Source: Burkholderia sp. S171
GTDB lineage: Bacteria > Pseudomonadota > Gammaproteobacteria > Burkholderiales > Burkholderiaceae
Assembly (NCBI RefSeq): GCF_009766085.1
Contig: NZ_LMUF01000010.1
Location: 348,485-412,484 of the forward strand
Direction of reading: 5' to 3'
Length of the DNA: 64,000 nt
Part shown: positions 34,377 through 43,589 of the stretch, in pieces
Layout of the letters: each line of letters begins with the position of its first letter
Position numbering within the stretch: position 1 is the stretch's first letter
Notes under the pieces: generated by a model
Database searches by the model: none
The model's input: the letters and a program-made list of their open reading frames with translations, nothing else
What the model was told of the DNA's origin: nothing
Made by a program: the position numbers and the translations under genes

Positions 34377-34408
34377 AAAAAAAGGCCCGCTGGGAGCACC
34401 CGGCGGGC
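34377..34408 (-). terminator. Intrinsic terminator of the OprD porin gene
   Basis: Minus strand: GCCCGCCGGG, TGCT loop, CCCAGCGGGC (one G-T pair), then seven T. It is 113 bases beyond the porin stop; it also lies just after the permease gene on the other strand. Confidence 0.85.
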
Positions 34409-34521
34409 TGAACGCGTGGTGGTTGATCCCCCACGCTTTATCGGCTGGGTTACATGCCGTGAGTTGCGCCCAGCTCACGGCACCCTTTCAGCCATTCAAT
34501 AGAAGAACTTTAGGGCACGGG

Positions 34522-35928
34522 TTAAAACACATTCACCGGTACGTTCACCATCAAGCGATAAACGTCGCTGCTGGAATCGGAATAGTACTTGCTGCCGTGG
34601 TGATGCATGTAATAGAACTTTGCAGTTGTTCCCTTCAGCTTTCCAGACCCGAACGTATAGGACGGAATGAACCCGAATTCATAATGGGTGCCATGAACCG
34701 CCTCGCCATTCTTCCAATAGAGGTCATGCAGTGCGTTCGACGGATCGGCATATCGATTCGCCATGTCTGACGCATCCGCACCCCATCCATACGCGCTCCA
34801 CACCGTCATTTTCAAACCGGGAACACCGTACCCGCTCATGTTGACCGTGTAGCTGAGCGACAATGATTTTTCGTGCGGCGCGTTGTAGTCGACATCAAGC
34901 GAATTCGCCAGATAATCGCCTGCGGACTGGCCGACATAATCGAAGAACTGATTGCTGGCGATCTGCTGGAATCCCAGCGATACCGTATGCGCGTTGTGCG
35001 TACCCGAAAACTGCAAGCTATACGCGTGGTTATTGATCGAGCCTTCGCGACTCTGCCCCACATCGTGCGTGTAGTAATAGGTTAGCCCGCCCGTCCACCG
35101 AATCTGCGACGGATCGCCAATACTGCGCGAGAGCGACAGATAATATTGATCCCAGACGTTTTCCGCGCGGCTTCCGTATAACGATACGGCCGTGTCGTCA
35201 TTGGGCGTGTAGTCACCGCCCGCGAACGTGAAGCGGCTGAAGTGCGTCCCGCCGTATTCGGTCGACAACGACGAGACGCTGGTCTGGCCGCGGGCCAGCA
35301 CGGCATCCACGCTCCCTGCCTTGAGCGTCAGGTTCTTGATCTCGTCGCTCGCGAGGGAAAGACCCCGGTAAGTCGGCGGTAGTGCGCGGTTGTCGTGAGG
35401 GACGAGAAAGGGATTATCGAATAACTGTTGACCATATTTAACAACCGTATTCGATACCCGCGCTTTCACGTCCCACACGCCCGGGTAGGTCCATGCAAGC
35501 TGATTCTGACCGCTTTGACCGTCGTGATTCAAATGCACGCGGTTGCCGGCGCCTTGCCCGCCATTTAGCTTGAATGCGCTGAACAACGACGCGTCAAAAC
35601 CGACGCCGAATAAGCCACGCGTATATCCCGATTCAAACACCGCCTGGTTGCCGAGAATCGACGCGTCTTTCTTCTTGATACCGTCCCCTTCGAGGTGTTC
35701 GGTATAACTGCGAAACAAAAGATTGAAATGTGAATCTTCGATAAACCCTTGAGACTTCGATTGATTACTGATCGGCGCATCCGCTTCGGAATTCGGCGGA
35801 GAACTTGGAGGTGCCTCAGTATGGCGTGTTGCAACATCATCATCGTCTGCAAAAACAGCCATGGACGGGCTTATCAAACCGGAGAAAACAATTAGAGATA
35901 GGGCGATTGAACGCTTTTGTTGTTTCAT
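34522..35928 (-). CDS. OprD-family outer-membrane porin
   Basis: 468 residues. Signal peptide (about 1-27, ALSLIVFSGLISPSMAVFAD), an acidic and Ser/Pro-rich linker, then an 18-strand-type barrel from FIEDSHFNLLFRSYTEHLEG. GYTRGLFGVGFDASLFSAFK and the closing aromatic end VYRLMVNVPVNVF are OprD hallmarks. These porins pass basic amino acids, small peptides or aromatic acids. The gene precedes the peptide importer on the same strand order, which fits a role in peptide entry; this is inference. Confidence 0.9.
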   Translation of the reverse strand: MKQQKRSIALSLIVFSGLISPSMAVFADDDDVATRHTEAPPSSPPNSEADAPISNQSKSQGFIEDSHFNLLFRSYTEHLEGDGIKKKDASILGNQAVFESGYTRGLFGVGFDASLFSAFKLNGGQGAGNRVHLNHDGQSGQNQLAWTYPGVWDVKARVSNTVVKYGQQLFDNPFLVPHDNRALPPTYRGLSLASDEIKNLTLKAGSVDAVLARGQTSVSSLSTEYGGTHFSRFTFAGGDYTPNDDTAVSLYGSRAENVWDQYYLSLSRSIGDPSQIRWTGGLTYYYTHDVGQSREGSINNHAYSLQFSGTHNAHTVSLGFQQIASNQFFDYVGQSAGDYLANSLDVDYNAPHEKSLSLSYTVNMSGYGVPGLKMTVWSAYGWGADASDMANRYADPSNALHDLYWKNGEAVHGTHYEFGFIPSYTFGSGKLKGTTAKFYYMHHHGSKYYSDSSSDVYRLMVNVPVNVF

Positions 35929-36211
35929 GTGCTTGTCTCTTATTTCTTATGGGCGGCGAGTGAAGGGCCGATGGCTGTTCTCATATAATTTCAGCGCGAA
36001 CGAAATCGCCCACGCCGGGCTCGGAACGACTCACCGGAGGGTTGTGACTGCAGGAACTACGCGAACTACAGGGACTACGAAAGGGACTACGAAAAGTTCA
36101 CGATTGGCCGAACGACTCCCCGGCCCCCGTTAAAAACGGAGACCTTTGCTACTGCCAGGGGGTCGAAACGGCGGTCAAATAAAGCGCTGATTCAGGCGCC
36201 TATCAGGCAAA
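35929..36211. other. Intergenic with short ACTAC repeats
   Basis: No gene. At 36054-36094 the word ACTAC recurs four times in GAACTACGC / GAACTACAG / GGACTACGAAAG / GGACTACGAAAA. The porin promoter should lie at the left end, where an A/T-rich ATAATTTC segment stands. Confidence 0.5.
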
Positions 36212-36250
36212 TAATTTAAGCCAGTAATTTAAGCCAGTAATTTAAGCCAG
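36212..36250. repeat. Three perfect tandem copies of a 13-bp unit
   Basis: Unit TAATTTAAGCCAG at 36212-36224, 36225-36237 and 36238-36250, followed by a partial TAAG. The innermost copy contains the stop codon of the oppF-like gene, so the end of the gene was duplicated. Confidence 0.9.
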
Positions 36251-37225
36251 TAAGCAGGCTGCCGCGACTCCATGTTCAAGCGTGCGCAGCGTCGGCACTT
36301 CCACTGAACAACGTGCCTCCGCTATGGGACAACGGGTATGAAAGACGCAACCCGATGGGGGATTGATCGGACTCGGAATATCGCTGGACAGGATCTGCAC
36401 GACCTTCGTCCGTTCGATAGCCGGATTCGGCACCGGCACCGCGGAAAGCAACGCGCGCGTGTACGGATGCCGAGGACGCGCGTAAAGCGAATGTTTGTCG
36501 GCAAGCTCCATGACGTGGCCGAGATACATGACCATGACGCGGTCCGAGATGTGTTTGACCACGGCCAGATCGTGCGCAATAAAAATCAGCGCGAGCTTCA
36601 TTTCCTGCTGCAAGGACTTGAGCAGGTTGACAATCTGCGCCTGGATCGAGACGTCGAGTGCGGACACAGGTTCGTCGCAGACAATCAGCTTCGGCTCCAC
36701 GATCAACGCACGCGCAATGCCAATACGCTGGCATTGCCCACCTGAAAATTCGTGCGCGTAGCGGTTGATCATCTGCTCGCGCAAACCGACCTTCCCCATC
36801 ATTGCGCGAACCTTCTGGTTCATTTCGTCCTTCGACATACCCGGACGATGTTCACGCAAAGGTTCCGCGATAATCTGCCCGACCGTCATGCGTGGATCAA
36901 GCGATGCAAGCGGGTCCTGGAAAATCATCTGGATGTCGCGCCGCACACTGTGCCATTGCTTTGCCGTGGCGCCGCTGAGATCCTTCCCCATCCAGACGAT
37001 TTCACCGTGCGTAGCCGGAATGAGGTTGAGGATCGCGCGTGACAAGGTCGACTTGCCGCAGCCCGATTCACCCACTACGCCGAGCGTCTCGCCGGCCTTC
37101 AGATCGAAACTCACGCCGTCAACTGCCTTCAGCGTGCGCGACGGTGCCCACGGTAATTTGCTCTTCGCCTTGACGTTGAAATGAACCTGGACGTCGCGAA
37201 CGGACAGGATGGTTTGCTCAGACAT
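36242..37225 (-). CDS. oppF: Oligopeptide/dipeptide ABC transporter, ATP-binding protein (OppF/DppF)
   Basis: 327 residues. Walker A GESGCGKST, Q-loop MIFQDPLASLDPRMTVGQII, signature FSGGQCQRIGIARALI, Walker B LIVCDEPVSALDVS, switch His in FIAHDLAVVKH. The C-terminal oligo_HPY extension has RHPYTRALLSAVPVPNP and the Cys set CVFHTRCP-x-AEARC typical of the iron-sulfur region of this family. It overlaps the oppD-like gene by eight bases. Symbol by family; dipeptide, oligopeptide or glutathione specificity cannot be separated. Confidence 0.93.
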   Translation of the reverse strand: MSEQTILSVRDVQVHFNVKAKSKLPWAPSRTLKAVDGVSFDLKAGETLGVVGESGCGKSTLSRAILNLIPATHGEIVWMGKDLSGATAKQWHSVRRDIQMIFQDPLASLDPRMTVGQIIAEPLREHRPGMSKDEMNQKVRAMMGKVGLREQMINRYAHEFSGGQCQRIGIARALIVEPKLIVCDEPVSALDVSIQAQIVNLLKSLQQEMKLALIFIAHDLAVVKHISDRVMVMYLGHVMELADKHSLYARPRHPYTRALLSAVPVPNPAIERTKVVQILSSDIPSPINPPSGCVFHTRCPIAEARCSVEVPTLRTLEHGVAAACLLA

Positions 37226-38216
37226 GGGCCACCTCGTGCAACGACTTCATCTGCTCGATCGGGCGATTGCAGGCTCGCAGCCAGGTGGTGTCGCCGCCAA
37301 ACGATTCGAGCGGCGGGACTGCCTCGGCGCAACGCTGGCTTGCATCTATGCAGCGCTCCTGGAACGGACAGCCCGATGGCGGATGCGCCATGTTCGGCGG
37401 ATTGCCGGGAATGCCGACGAGCGGCGCATCGCTCTGATCCAGCCGCGGCAATGCGCGCAGCAAACCAATGGTATAGGGATGCGAAGGACGCGCGAACAGG
37501 TTGTCCGCGTTGCACTGTTCCATCACGCGGCCGCCGTACATGACCATCACTTGCTCGCACAGACCGGCAACCACGCCGAGGTCGTGCGTGATCAGAACGA
37601 TCGCCGTGCCGAAGTCGTGTTGCAGGTTGCGCAGGAGTTGAAGTATCTGCGCCTGGACCGTGACGTCGAGCGCGGTGGTTGGCTCGTCGGCAAACAGCAC
37701 CTGCGGCTCGCACAGCAGCGCCATGGCGATCATTACGCGCTGGCGCATGCCACCGGACAGTTCGTGCGGATATTGATCGATACGATGCGCGGCTTCGGGA
37801 ATGCGCACCGCTTCCAGCATCTCGATCGCGCGTTTCTTCGCGGCGCGTCGCGTCATGTTCTTGTGCAGTTCAAGCACTTCCGTCATCTGGCGTTCAATCG
37901 TCAGATACGGATTCAGCGACGTCATGGGGTCCTGGAAGATCATGGAAAGCCGATTGCCGCGAATGCGGTTCAGCTTCTTCGCCGGCATGCTCAGCAGGTT
38001 CTCACCTTGATACATCACGCTGCCTTTTGCCCGGCCATTGGTCGCGAGCAATCCGAGCATGGCGAGCACGCTCTGGCTCTTGCCCGATCCCGACTCGCCG
38101 ACAATGCCGAGCGTGCTGCCTTCTTCCAGGTCGAAACTCACGCCGTTGACTGCGCGGACCACGGCGTCGGGCGAGTCGAAGGCGACTTCCAGATTACTTA
38201 CCTTGAGCAGTGACAT
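37218..38216 (-). CDS. oppD: Oligopeptide/dipeptide ABC transporter, ATP-binding protein (OppD/DppD)
   Basis: 332 residues. Walker [10 protein letters not shown] (Gln in the last position, usual in OppD), [20 protein letters not shown], signature [16 protein letters not shown], Walker [15 protein letters not shown], switch His in [11 protein letters not shown]. The oligo_HPY tail shows [19 protein letters not shown] and CPFQERC. ATG 38216 is the family start; the longer frame runs back into oppC. Works as a heterodimer with OppF. Confidence 0.93.
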   Translation of the reverse strand: MSLLKVSNLEVAFDSPDAVVRAVNGVSFDLEEGSTLGIVGESGSGKSQSVLAMLGLLATNGRAKGSVMYQGENLLSMPAKKLNRIRGNRLSMIFQDPMTSLNPYLTIERQMTEVLELHKNMTRRAAKKRAIEMLEAVRIPEAAHRIDQYPHELSGGMRQRVMIAMALLCEPQVLFADEPTTALDVTVQAQILQLLRNLQHDFGTAIVLITHDLGVVAGLCEQVMVMYGGRVMEQCNADNLFARPSHPYTIGLLRALPRLDQSDAPLVGIPGNPPNMAHPPSGCPFQERCIDASQRCAEAVPPLESFGGDTTWLRACNRPIEQMKSLHEVAHV

Positions 38217-38221
38217 GGTGC

Positions 38222-39124
38222 TTACCGATCCTTCGGGTCGAGCGCGTCGCGCAGACCGTCGCCAACAAAGTTGATGCAATACAGCGTCACCGACAACAAC
38301 GCCGCCGGGAACAGGAGAATCCACGGCGCTGTTTCCATCACGCCAACGCCATCCTGAATCAGCACGCCCCAACTGGTCATCGGTTCTTGAACGCCGAGTC
38401 CAAGAAACGATAGCACGGACTCCGTAAGAATAACGCCAGGAACCGTAACCGTTGTGTAAATTGCCACAATGCCGAGCAGGTTCGGGACGATGTGGCGCAG
38501 GATGATGCCGCTGGTGGAAACGCCGATAGCGCGCGCCGCTTCAATGTATTCCTTCGAACGGATCGCCAGCGTCTGGCCACGCACGACGCGCGCCATGTCC
38601 ATCCACGAGAACACCGTAATGGTCAGGACCACGAGGTAGAACTCGCGGCCAAGCAGCGTAACCATCAGGATGGCGATCAGCAGGTACGGGATCGCGTACA
38701 TCATGTCGACAATACGCATCATCGCGTTGTCCACGCGGCCGCCTACGAAGCCCGCGATAGCGCCCCACACAATGCCGAGCGTGACTGACGTCAGCGTGGC
38801 GAGCCCGCCGATCATCAGCGAGACGCGGCCGCCAACCAGGCAGCGCACGAGCAGGTCGCGGCCGGTGTCGTCCGTGCCGAACAGATGCCAGTTTGCAAAC
38901 GTTGGCGCGGAACTCATCATGTTCCAGTCGGTGGAATCGAAGGCGTTCGGCAGCAACATGGGGCCGATCGCACAGGCCAGCGTGATCAGCAGCAGGATCA
39001 CGAGGCTTGCCACGGCGGCCTTGTTGCGCGCGAAGCGCATACGGGCGTCCTGCCAGGGGCTGCGGCCTTCCACCGGCACGGCCAGCACGCTCTCGAGCGC
39101 GGGGACGAGCGTTCCTTGTTTCAT
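38222..39124 (-). CDS. oppC: Oligopeptide/dipeptide ABC transporter, permease (OppC/DppC)
   Basis: 300 residues. N-terminal helix about 38-60, then HLFGTDDTGRDLLVRCLVGG, the OppC-type extracellular block, and the EAA-loop region AARAIGVSTSGIILRHIVPN. It ends DGLRDALDPKDR, the usual DppC tail. GAGG six bases before ATG 39124 decides the start. Stop lies five bases before oppD. Confidence 0.94.
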   Translation of the reverse strand: MKQGTLVPALESVLAVPVEGRSPWQDARMRFARNKAAVASLVILLLITLACAIGPMLLPNAFDSTDWNMMSSAPTFANWHLFGTDDTGRDLLVRCLVGGRVSLMIGGLATLTSVTLGIVWGAIAGFVGGRVDNAMMRIVDMMYAIPYLLIAILMVTLLGREFYLVVLTITVFSWMDMARVVRGQTLAIRSKEYIEAARAIGVSTSGIILRHIVPNLLGIVAIYTTVTVPGVILTESVLSFLGLGVQEPMTSWGVLIQDGVGVMETAPWILLFPAALLSVTLYCINFVGDGLRDALDPKDR

Positions 39125-39154
39125 TGCGGACCTCATGCTGGTTGACTCATTATT

Positions 39155-40075
39155 TCAGTAGCGGATTTTCGGATCGAGCCACGCATACGCGAGATCGACC
39201 AGCAGGTTAAGCAGTACCGCGACCACCGTCACCAGCACGACCAGTCCCAGCACAAGCGTGTAATCGCGGTTGGCCGCGCCATTCACGATCAGCTTGCCGA
39301 TGCCCGGCAACGAGAACACGGATTCGGTGACGACCGCTGCCGTGATCGAACCGATCGCGAGCGGACCGATCACGGAGACCACGGGAATCATCGTCGGGCG
39401 CAGCGCATGGCGCATCACGACGGTCCATCGCGACAAGCCCTTGGCATAGGCAGTTCGAATGTAGTTGGTGTTCATCACCTCGATCAGGCTGCCGCGTGTC
39501 ACGCGTCCCACGGTCGCCACGTTGATGATGGTCAGCAGCGCAATCGGCAGCACCATGTAGCGCACATGAAAGCCGTTCCAGCCACCGGCCGGCAGCCACT
39601 TCAGCAGGATCGCGAACACCAGGATAAGCACGGGTCCGATCACGAACGAAGGAAACGCACTCCCCGCGTTGCCGATGATCATCAGCAGATAATCCGCCGG
39701 GCTGTTGCGATACAGCGCCGCGACAATACCGAGCGCCACGCCAAGCACAATGGCGAGCACCATGGACACACCGCCAATGGTCAAGGACACCGGCAATGCA
39801 CGCAGCACGAGGTCGTTGACGCTCCAGTCGGCGTATCGAAACGACGCACCGAGGTCACCGTGAAGGAGGCTGTTGAGATACAGCAGATACTGCTTCCACA
39901 AAGGCTCGCCGAGATGGTATTTCGCCTGCAAGTTTGCGAGCACTTCGGCGGACACTTTGCGCTCACCGTCGAACGGACCGCCCGGCGTAGCATGCAGCAG
40001 CAGATAGCAGACGGTGACGACAATCAACAGCGTAGGCACCGTCAGCAGCACGCGCCTCAACGTATAGGACCACAT
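39155..40075 (-). CDS. oppB: Oligopeptide/dipeptide ABC transporter, permease (OppB/DppB)
   Basis: 306 residues. MWSYTLRRVLLTVPTLLIVV is the standard OppB opening; LLHATPGGPFDGERKVS follows; the EAA loop is RTAYAKGLSRWTVVMRHALR; the C-terminus ends DLAYAWLDPKIRY. AGGAG lies nine bases before ATG 40075. It pairs with OppC to form the pore. Confidence 0.94.
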   Translation of the reverse strand: MWSYTLRRVLLTVPTLLIVVTVCYLLLHATPGGPFDGERKVSAEVLANLQAKYHLGEPLWKQYLLYLNSLLHGDLGASFRYADWSVNDLVLRALPVSLTIGGVSMVLAIVLGVALGIVAALYRNSPADYLLMIIGNAGSAFPSFVIGPVLILVFAILLKWLPAGGWNGFHVRYMVLPIALLTIINVATVGRVTRGSLIEVMNTNYIRTAYAKGLSRWTVVMRHALRPTMIPVVSVIGPLAIGSITAAVVTESVFSLPGIGKLIVNGAANRDYTLVLGLVVLVTVVAVLLNLLVDLAYAWLDPKIRY

Positions 40076-40168
40076 GGGACATCTCTCCTGGCGGCATCGC
40101 GACAAAACGCGTCACGGTAACCGCCTCTTGCTGTTTGCTGGATAGTATTGCGAGAATTTACGTCCCGC

Positions 40169-41869
40169 TCAATGCGCGACGATATACATGTCCTTGCTAC
40201 GGTAACGGTCCATCGGGTTCTTCAGCGAATACCCGCCCACGTAGCTTTTCACCAGCCGTACCGTGGTGTATTGCAGCAGCGGCAGGATCGGATAGTCGTC
40301 CATCACAAGCTTCGCGGCCTGGGTTTGCAACTGCGTACGTTTAACCTGGTCCGTGCTTTCGTTGGCTTCCTTGATCAGCGCGTCGGCCTTGGGATTGCAG
40401 TTGAAGCTGTCGTTCTGATCCGAACCGCATTGCACAAGCTGCAGGAACGTGGTCGCGTCGTTATAGTCCGCGACCCAGCCATTGCGTGCAATCTGATAGT
40501 CGCCGGCATGACGCTTCTTCAGCAGGACCTTGAATTCCATCGCGTCGATCTGCGTGTCAAGACCCAGTTTCGTTTTCCACTCGGAGGCCGCAAAAATAGC
40601 CATTTTCTTGTGATAGTCGCTGGTGTTCGTCGCGAAGTGCAACGTCGTACCCGGCTTGACGCCCGCTTGTGCGAGCAGCTTCTTCGCTTCTTCAACGCGC
40701 TTCGCCATCGGCCACGTCGACCAGTCATACGCGGTCACATCCGCACCCTTCACGCCCTTCACAATGACGCCGTACGCAGGGATCTGCCCGTCCGCGGTGA
40801 CGCGTTGCGCGAGGATGTCGCGGTCGATCACCATGGAGAGCGCCTGGCGCACGCGCACGTCCTTGAGCAAGGGATCTTTGTTATTGAACGAGTAGTAGCG
40901 CAGTCCGAGCATCGGCGCGATCTTCATGTCGGCGGCGAACTCCTGCTTGTATTTCGGGTACATGCCGGACGGCAACTGATACACCCAGTCGTTGTCGCCC
41001 GACTGAAACAGCTTGATGTCCGAGGTCTCGCTCTCGACCGGCAGATAGGTCACTTGCGACAACTGAACATGAGCCGCATCCCAGTATTGTGGATTGCGTG
41101 CCAGCACGAGCTTGTTGTTCACCTGCCAGTCCTTCAGCATGAACGCGCCATTGCTCACCAGCTTGCCGGGTTTGGTCCAGTCCTTGCCGTACTTGTCGAC
41201 GGCCGCTTTGTTGATCGGACCGAGATTCGTATTCGACATCAGTTCCGGGATGAACGACACCGGATACGGCGTCTTGATCTCGACCGTGTACGGGTCGATT
41301 GCGCGGATGCCCAGCGTGTCCGGTGACTTCTTGCCCGCCACGATTTCAGCGCCGTTCAGCAAGAAGATGCCAAAGGTACTGGCGTACGTTGACGCAATCT
41401 TCGGGTCGACAAGGCGCTGGCAGCCGTACACGAAATCGTTCGCGACCACCGGCTCACCGTTGGACCACTTCGCATTCTTTCGCAGATGAAATATCCACGT
41501 GGTTGCATCCTTCTGCTCCCATTTTTCCGCCACGCCCGGCACGACGGTCCCGTCGGCATCGGTTGCGGTCAGGCCTTCGAACAGGTCGCGCGTGACGTTG
41601 TTGGACGGCACAGTCTCAGCCAGGTTCGGATCGAGCGTCTCCACCTCGGACGCGTTGTTGCGCACCAGTTCCTGCTTGGCAGCAAGCTGCACGCCGGGCG
41701 GCACGATAGCCGCATGAGCCAGATGAACATTGCTTGCGGCTACAACGCAAACACTCGCTGCAAGGGCGGGGAGCCACTTGCCTGAAACGCGGCGATGAAC
41801 AGCATCGCCCGGACGAAAAAACGCGTCAACGCAGGTGCTACGGGCAACGAGAGCTGCAAACAACGTCAT
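40169..41869 (-). CDS. oppA: Oligopeptide ABC transporter, periplasmic binding protein (OppA)
   Basis: 566 residues, SBP_bac_5 family and longer than average because of an extended N-terminus before the signal core (WLPALAASVCVVAASNVHLA, cleaved near HAAIVPPG). ASEVETLDPNLAETVPSNNV and DLFEGLTATDADGTVVPGVA are the OppA opening. Three-lobed fold suits peptides of several residues. First gene of the opp operon (A-B-C-D-F). Divergent from the LysR gene and 1.7 kb from the gamma-glutamyltransferase gene. Confidence 0.93.
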   Translation of the reverse strand: MTLFAALVARSTCVDAFFRPGDAVHRRVSGKWLPALAASVCVVAASNVHLAHAAIVPPGVQLAAKQELVRNNASEVETLDPNLAETVPSNNVTRDLFEGLTATDADGTVVPGVAEKWEQKDATTWIFHLRKNAKWSNGEPVVANDFVYGCQRLVDPKIASTYASTFGIFLLNGAEIVAGKKSPDTLGIRAIDPYTVEIKTPYPVSFIPELMSNTNLGPINKAAVDKYGKDWTKPGKLVSNGAFMLKDWQVNNKLVLARNPQYWDAAHVQLSQVTYLPVESETSDIKLFQSGDNDWVYQLPSGMYPKYKQEFAADMKIAPMLGLRYYSFNNKDPLLKDVRVRQALSMVIDRDILAQRVTADGQIPAYGVIVKGVKGADVTAYDWSTWPMAKRVEEAKKLLAQAGVKPGTTLHFATNTSDYHKKMAIFAASEWKTKLGLDTQIDAMEFKVLLKKRHAGDYQIARNGWVADYNDATTFLQLVQCGSDQNDSFNCNPKADALIKEANESTDQVKRTQLQTQAAKLVMDDYPILPLLQYTTVRLVKSYVGGYSLKNPMDRYRSKDMYIVAH

Positions 41870-42366
41870 GGGAAACCTTATTTTTTATGTGTTCATCAAG
41901 CACTGATCGGCGGAGCAAAAGGGCTTTTGACCCTGTGCAACGCGGCGATGCGTGCCGTTATGTGTGGCTATCTGTCGCTATGTACCGTGCTTCGCATGCC
42001 GAAGCAGACGGACGGCGGCCAGCATCTTAGCCCACCTAACATTTCGCTTTCGAATTTATCGATCAAGGACTGGCATCGTGTACCTTGCCTCGTCGTAGAT
42101 TCGTCTCCTTCACCAACAATTACCTTCAAAAATATTTACACATATCCTACGAACTGACGACATCAGGCGAGTTCGCGGGGAGTATTTCAGAGCAATAAAG
42201 TGGAATCCACTCACATGTGCTTATAGGCCATGCGTTTTGGGTATAGGCAGGAGGCTGCGTGTTTCACCTGTGCTTTATCTACGCGCGCGCGACCGTAAAT
42301 CGGCAGGCACGCTTGGTTCGCGCTAACATCGGCGTCCTTGAGGTTCATGGAGGGTGATTCAAGACA
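41870..42366. other. Intergenic region between oppA and LysR, no gene seen
   Basis: 497 bases, A/T-rich near 42030-42180. It should hold both divergent promoters. A short dyad AGGG-N7-CCCT lies near 41929. No regulator site can be assigned with confidence. Confidence 0.45.
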
Positions 42367-43299
42367 ATGATTCGTTTTCGCCAGATAGAAGCTTTCCGCT
42401 CGTTGATCATGATGGGTACCAGTGTTGGGGCCGCGCGCGCGCTGCACGTCACTCAGCCCGCCATCAGCCGCCTGATTGCGGATTTAGAGGCTGACCTCGG
42501 TTTTAGCCTTTTTAGCCGTGTGGGCGGCCGCTTGAATCCGACTAACGCAGGGTTGCGTTTTTATAAGTCGGTCGAGGAGAATTTCCTGGGACTGGACCGC
42601 CTGAGGCAGGTCGCCGAGATCATTCGCGACGAGGCGTCCGAAGGGCTCACTGTCGCGTGCATGCCGGTGATCGCGAGCACCCTGCTGCCGCCCATCCTGG
42701 CCGACTTTGTCGAACGCCATCCGGGCGTGCCCATTCGTGTCGACTCGGTCAAAGTACCCGAAGTGCTCACGATCCTGCAGAACCACAAGGCCGATGTCGC
42801 CATCAGTCAAGCGTTCGCGGCGGTTGCGGGCATCGAGGTCGAGAAATTGATCCATGCACGGGCGCAGTGTGCAATGCCGGCGTCGCATCGGCTGGCGAAG
42901 AAAAAAACCGTGCGGGCGCAAGACCTGCGCGGCGAACGCATCATCGGCTGGGTGCCGAATTCAAGGCAACCCTATGCGGCCGAGCAATCGCTATTCGCTG
43001 CCGGCGAAGACCGGGCGAACTACACGGTGCTGACCGATACCGCGCACACGCGCTATGCGATGGTCGCGGGCGGCCTGGGTGTGTCGATCGTCGAACCGTT
43101 TGCAGCCAAGGTGTGGCGCGCGCACGGCGTGGTCGTGCGACCGTTCGATGCCGCGATCGAATACGAATATGTGCTGTCGTATCCGAGCAGCGGCATCCGC
43201 TCGGACCTGGTTGCTTCGTTCCGTGAGTCCGTGCTGCGTGTGGTGGCAACCTACTCCCTCGACGAAACACCGGCATCCGCGGATACCGAGGAGGCCTGA
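42367..43299 (+). CDS. LysR-family transcriptional regulator
   Basis: 310 residues. HTH at about 1-60: RFRQIEAFRSLIMMGTSVGA, then ARALHVTQPAISRLIADLEA. The opening MIRFRQIEAFRSLI resembles regulators of opine, amino-acid or glutathione-related genes. The effector domain is complete. Between opp and ggt, divergent from opp: a shared regulator for peptide uptake and gamma-glutamyl hydrolysis is a reasonable inference. Confidence 0.92.
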   Translation: MIRFRQIEAFRSLIMMGTSVGAARALHVTQPAISRLIADLEADLGFSLFSRVGGRLNPTNAGLRFYKSVEENFLGLDRLRQVAEIIRDEASEGLTVACMPVIASTLLPPILADFVERHPGVPIRVDSVKVPEVLTILQNHKADVAISQAFAAVAGIEVEKLIHARAQCAMPASHRLAKKKTVRAQDLRGERIIGWVPNSRQPYAAEQSLFAAGEDRANYTVLTDTAHTRYAMVAGGLGVSIVEPFAAKVWRAHGVVVRPFDAAIEYEYVLSYPSSGIRSDLVASFRESVLRVVATYSLDETPASADTEEA

Positions 43300-43589
43300 C
43301 GCACGCGCGTCCGGCTTCGCGCTTTCACCGGGGCGGCGAGACGCCGTTAGCTCAGGTCGTGATCAACGTCCCGTGGCCGTGGAGATCGCATAGCTTGTCG
43401 CCCTCCACGCCGGACCATCACGCCCCTGCTCAAGCTCAGGCACGGGGCTTCCCACCCTTTCGTAATCAATTAGGCCCGTGGTATAAGCCCCGGAGCGTCT
43501 CCGCCTAAGCGCTTCGCCGGAAAAACGACGGGAAAGCGACGGGAAATGATCATTACCCCAGGCGGACGCCCAATTTCAGGAGGAGCCAG

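Noticed and set aside
36212..36250. CRISPR array
   Set aside because: The units are contiguous with no spacers and no cas genes occur in the window.
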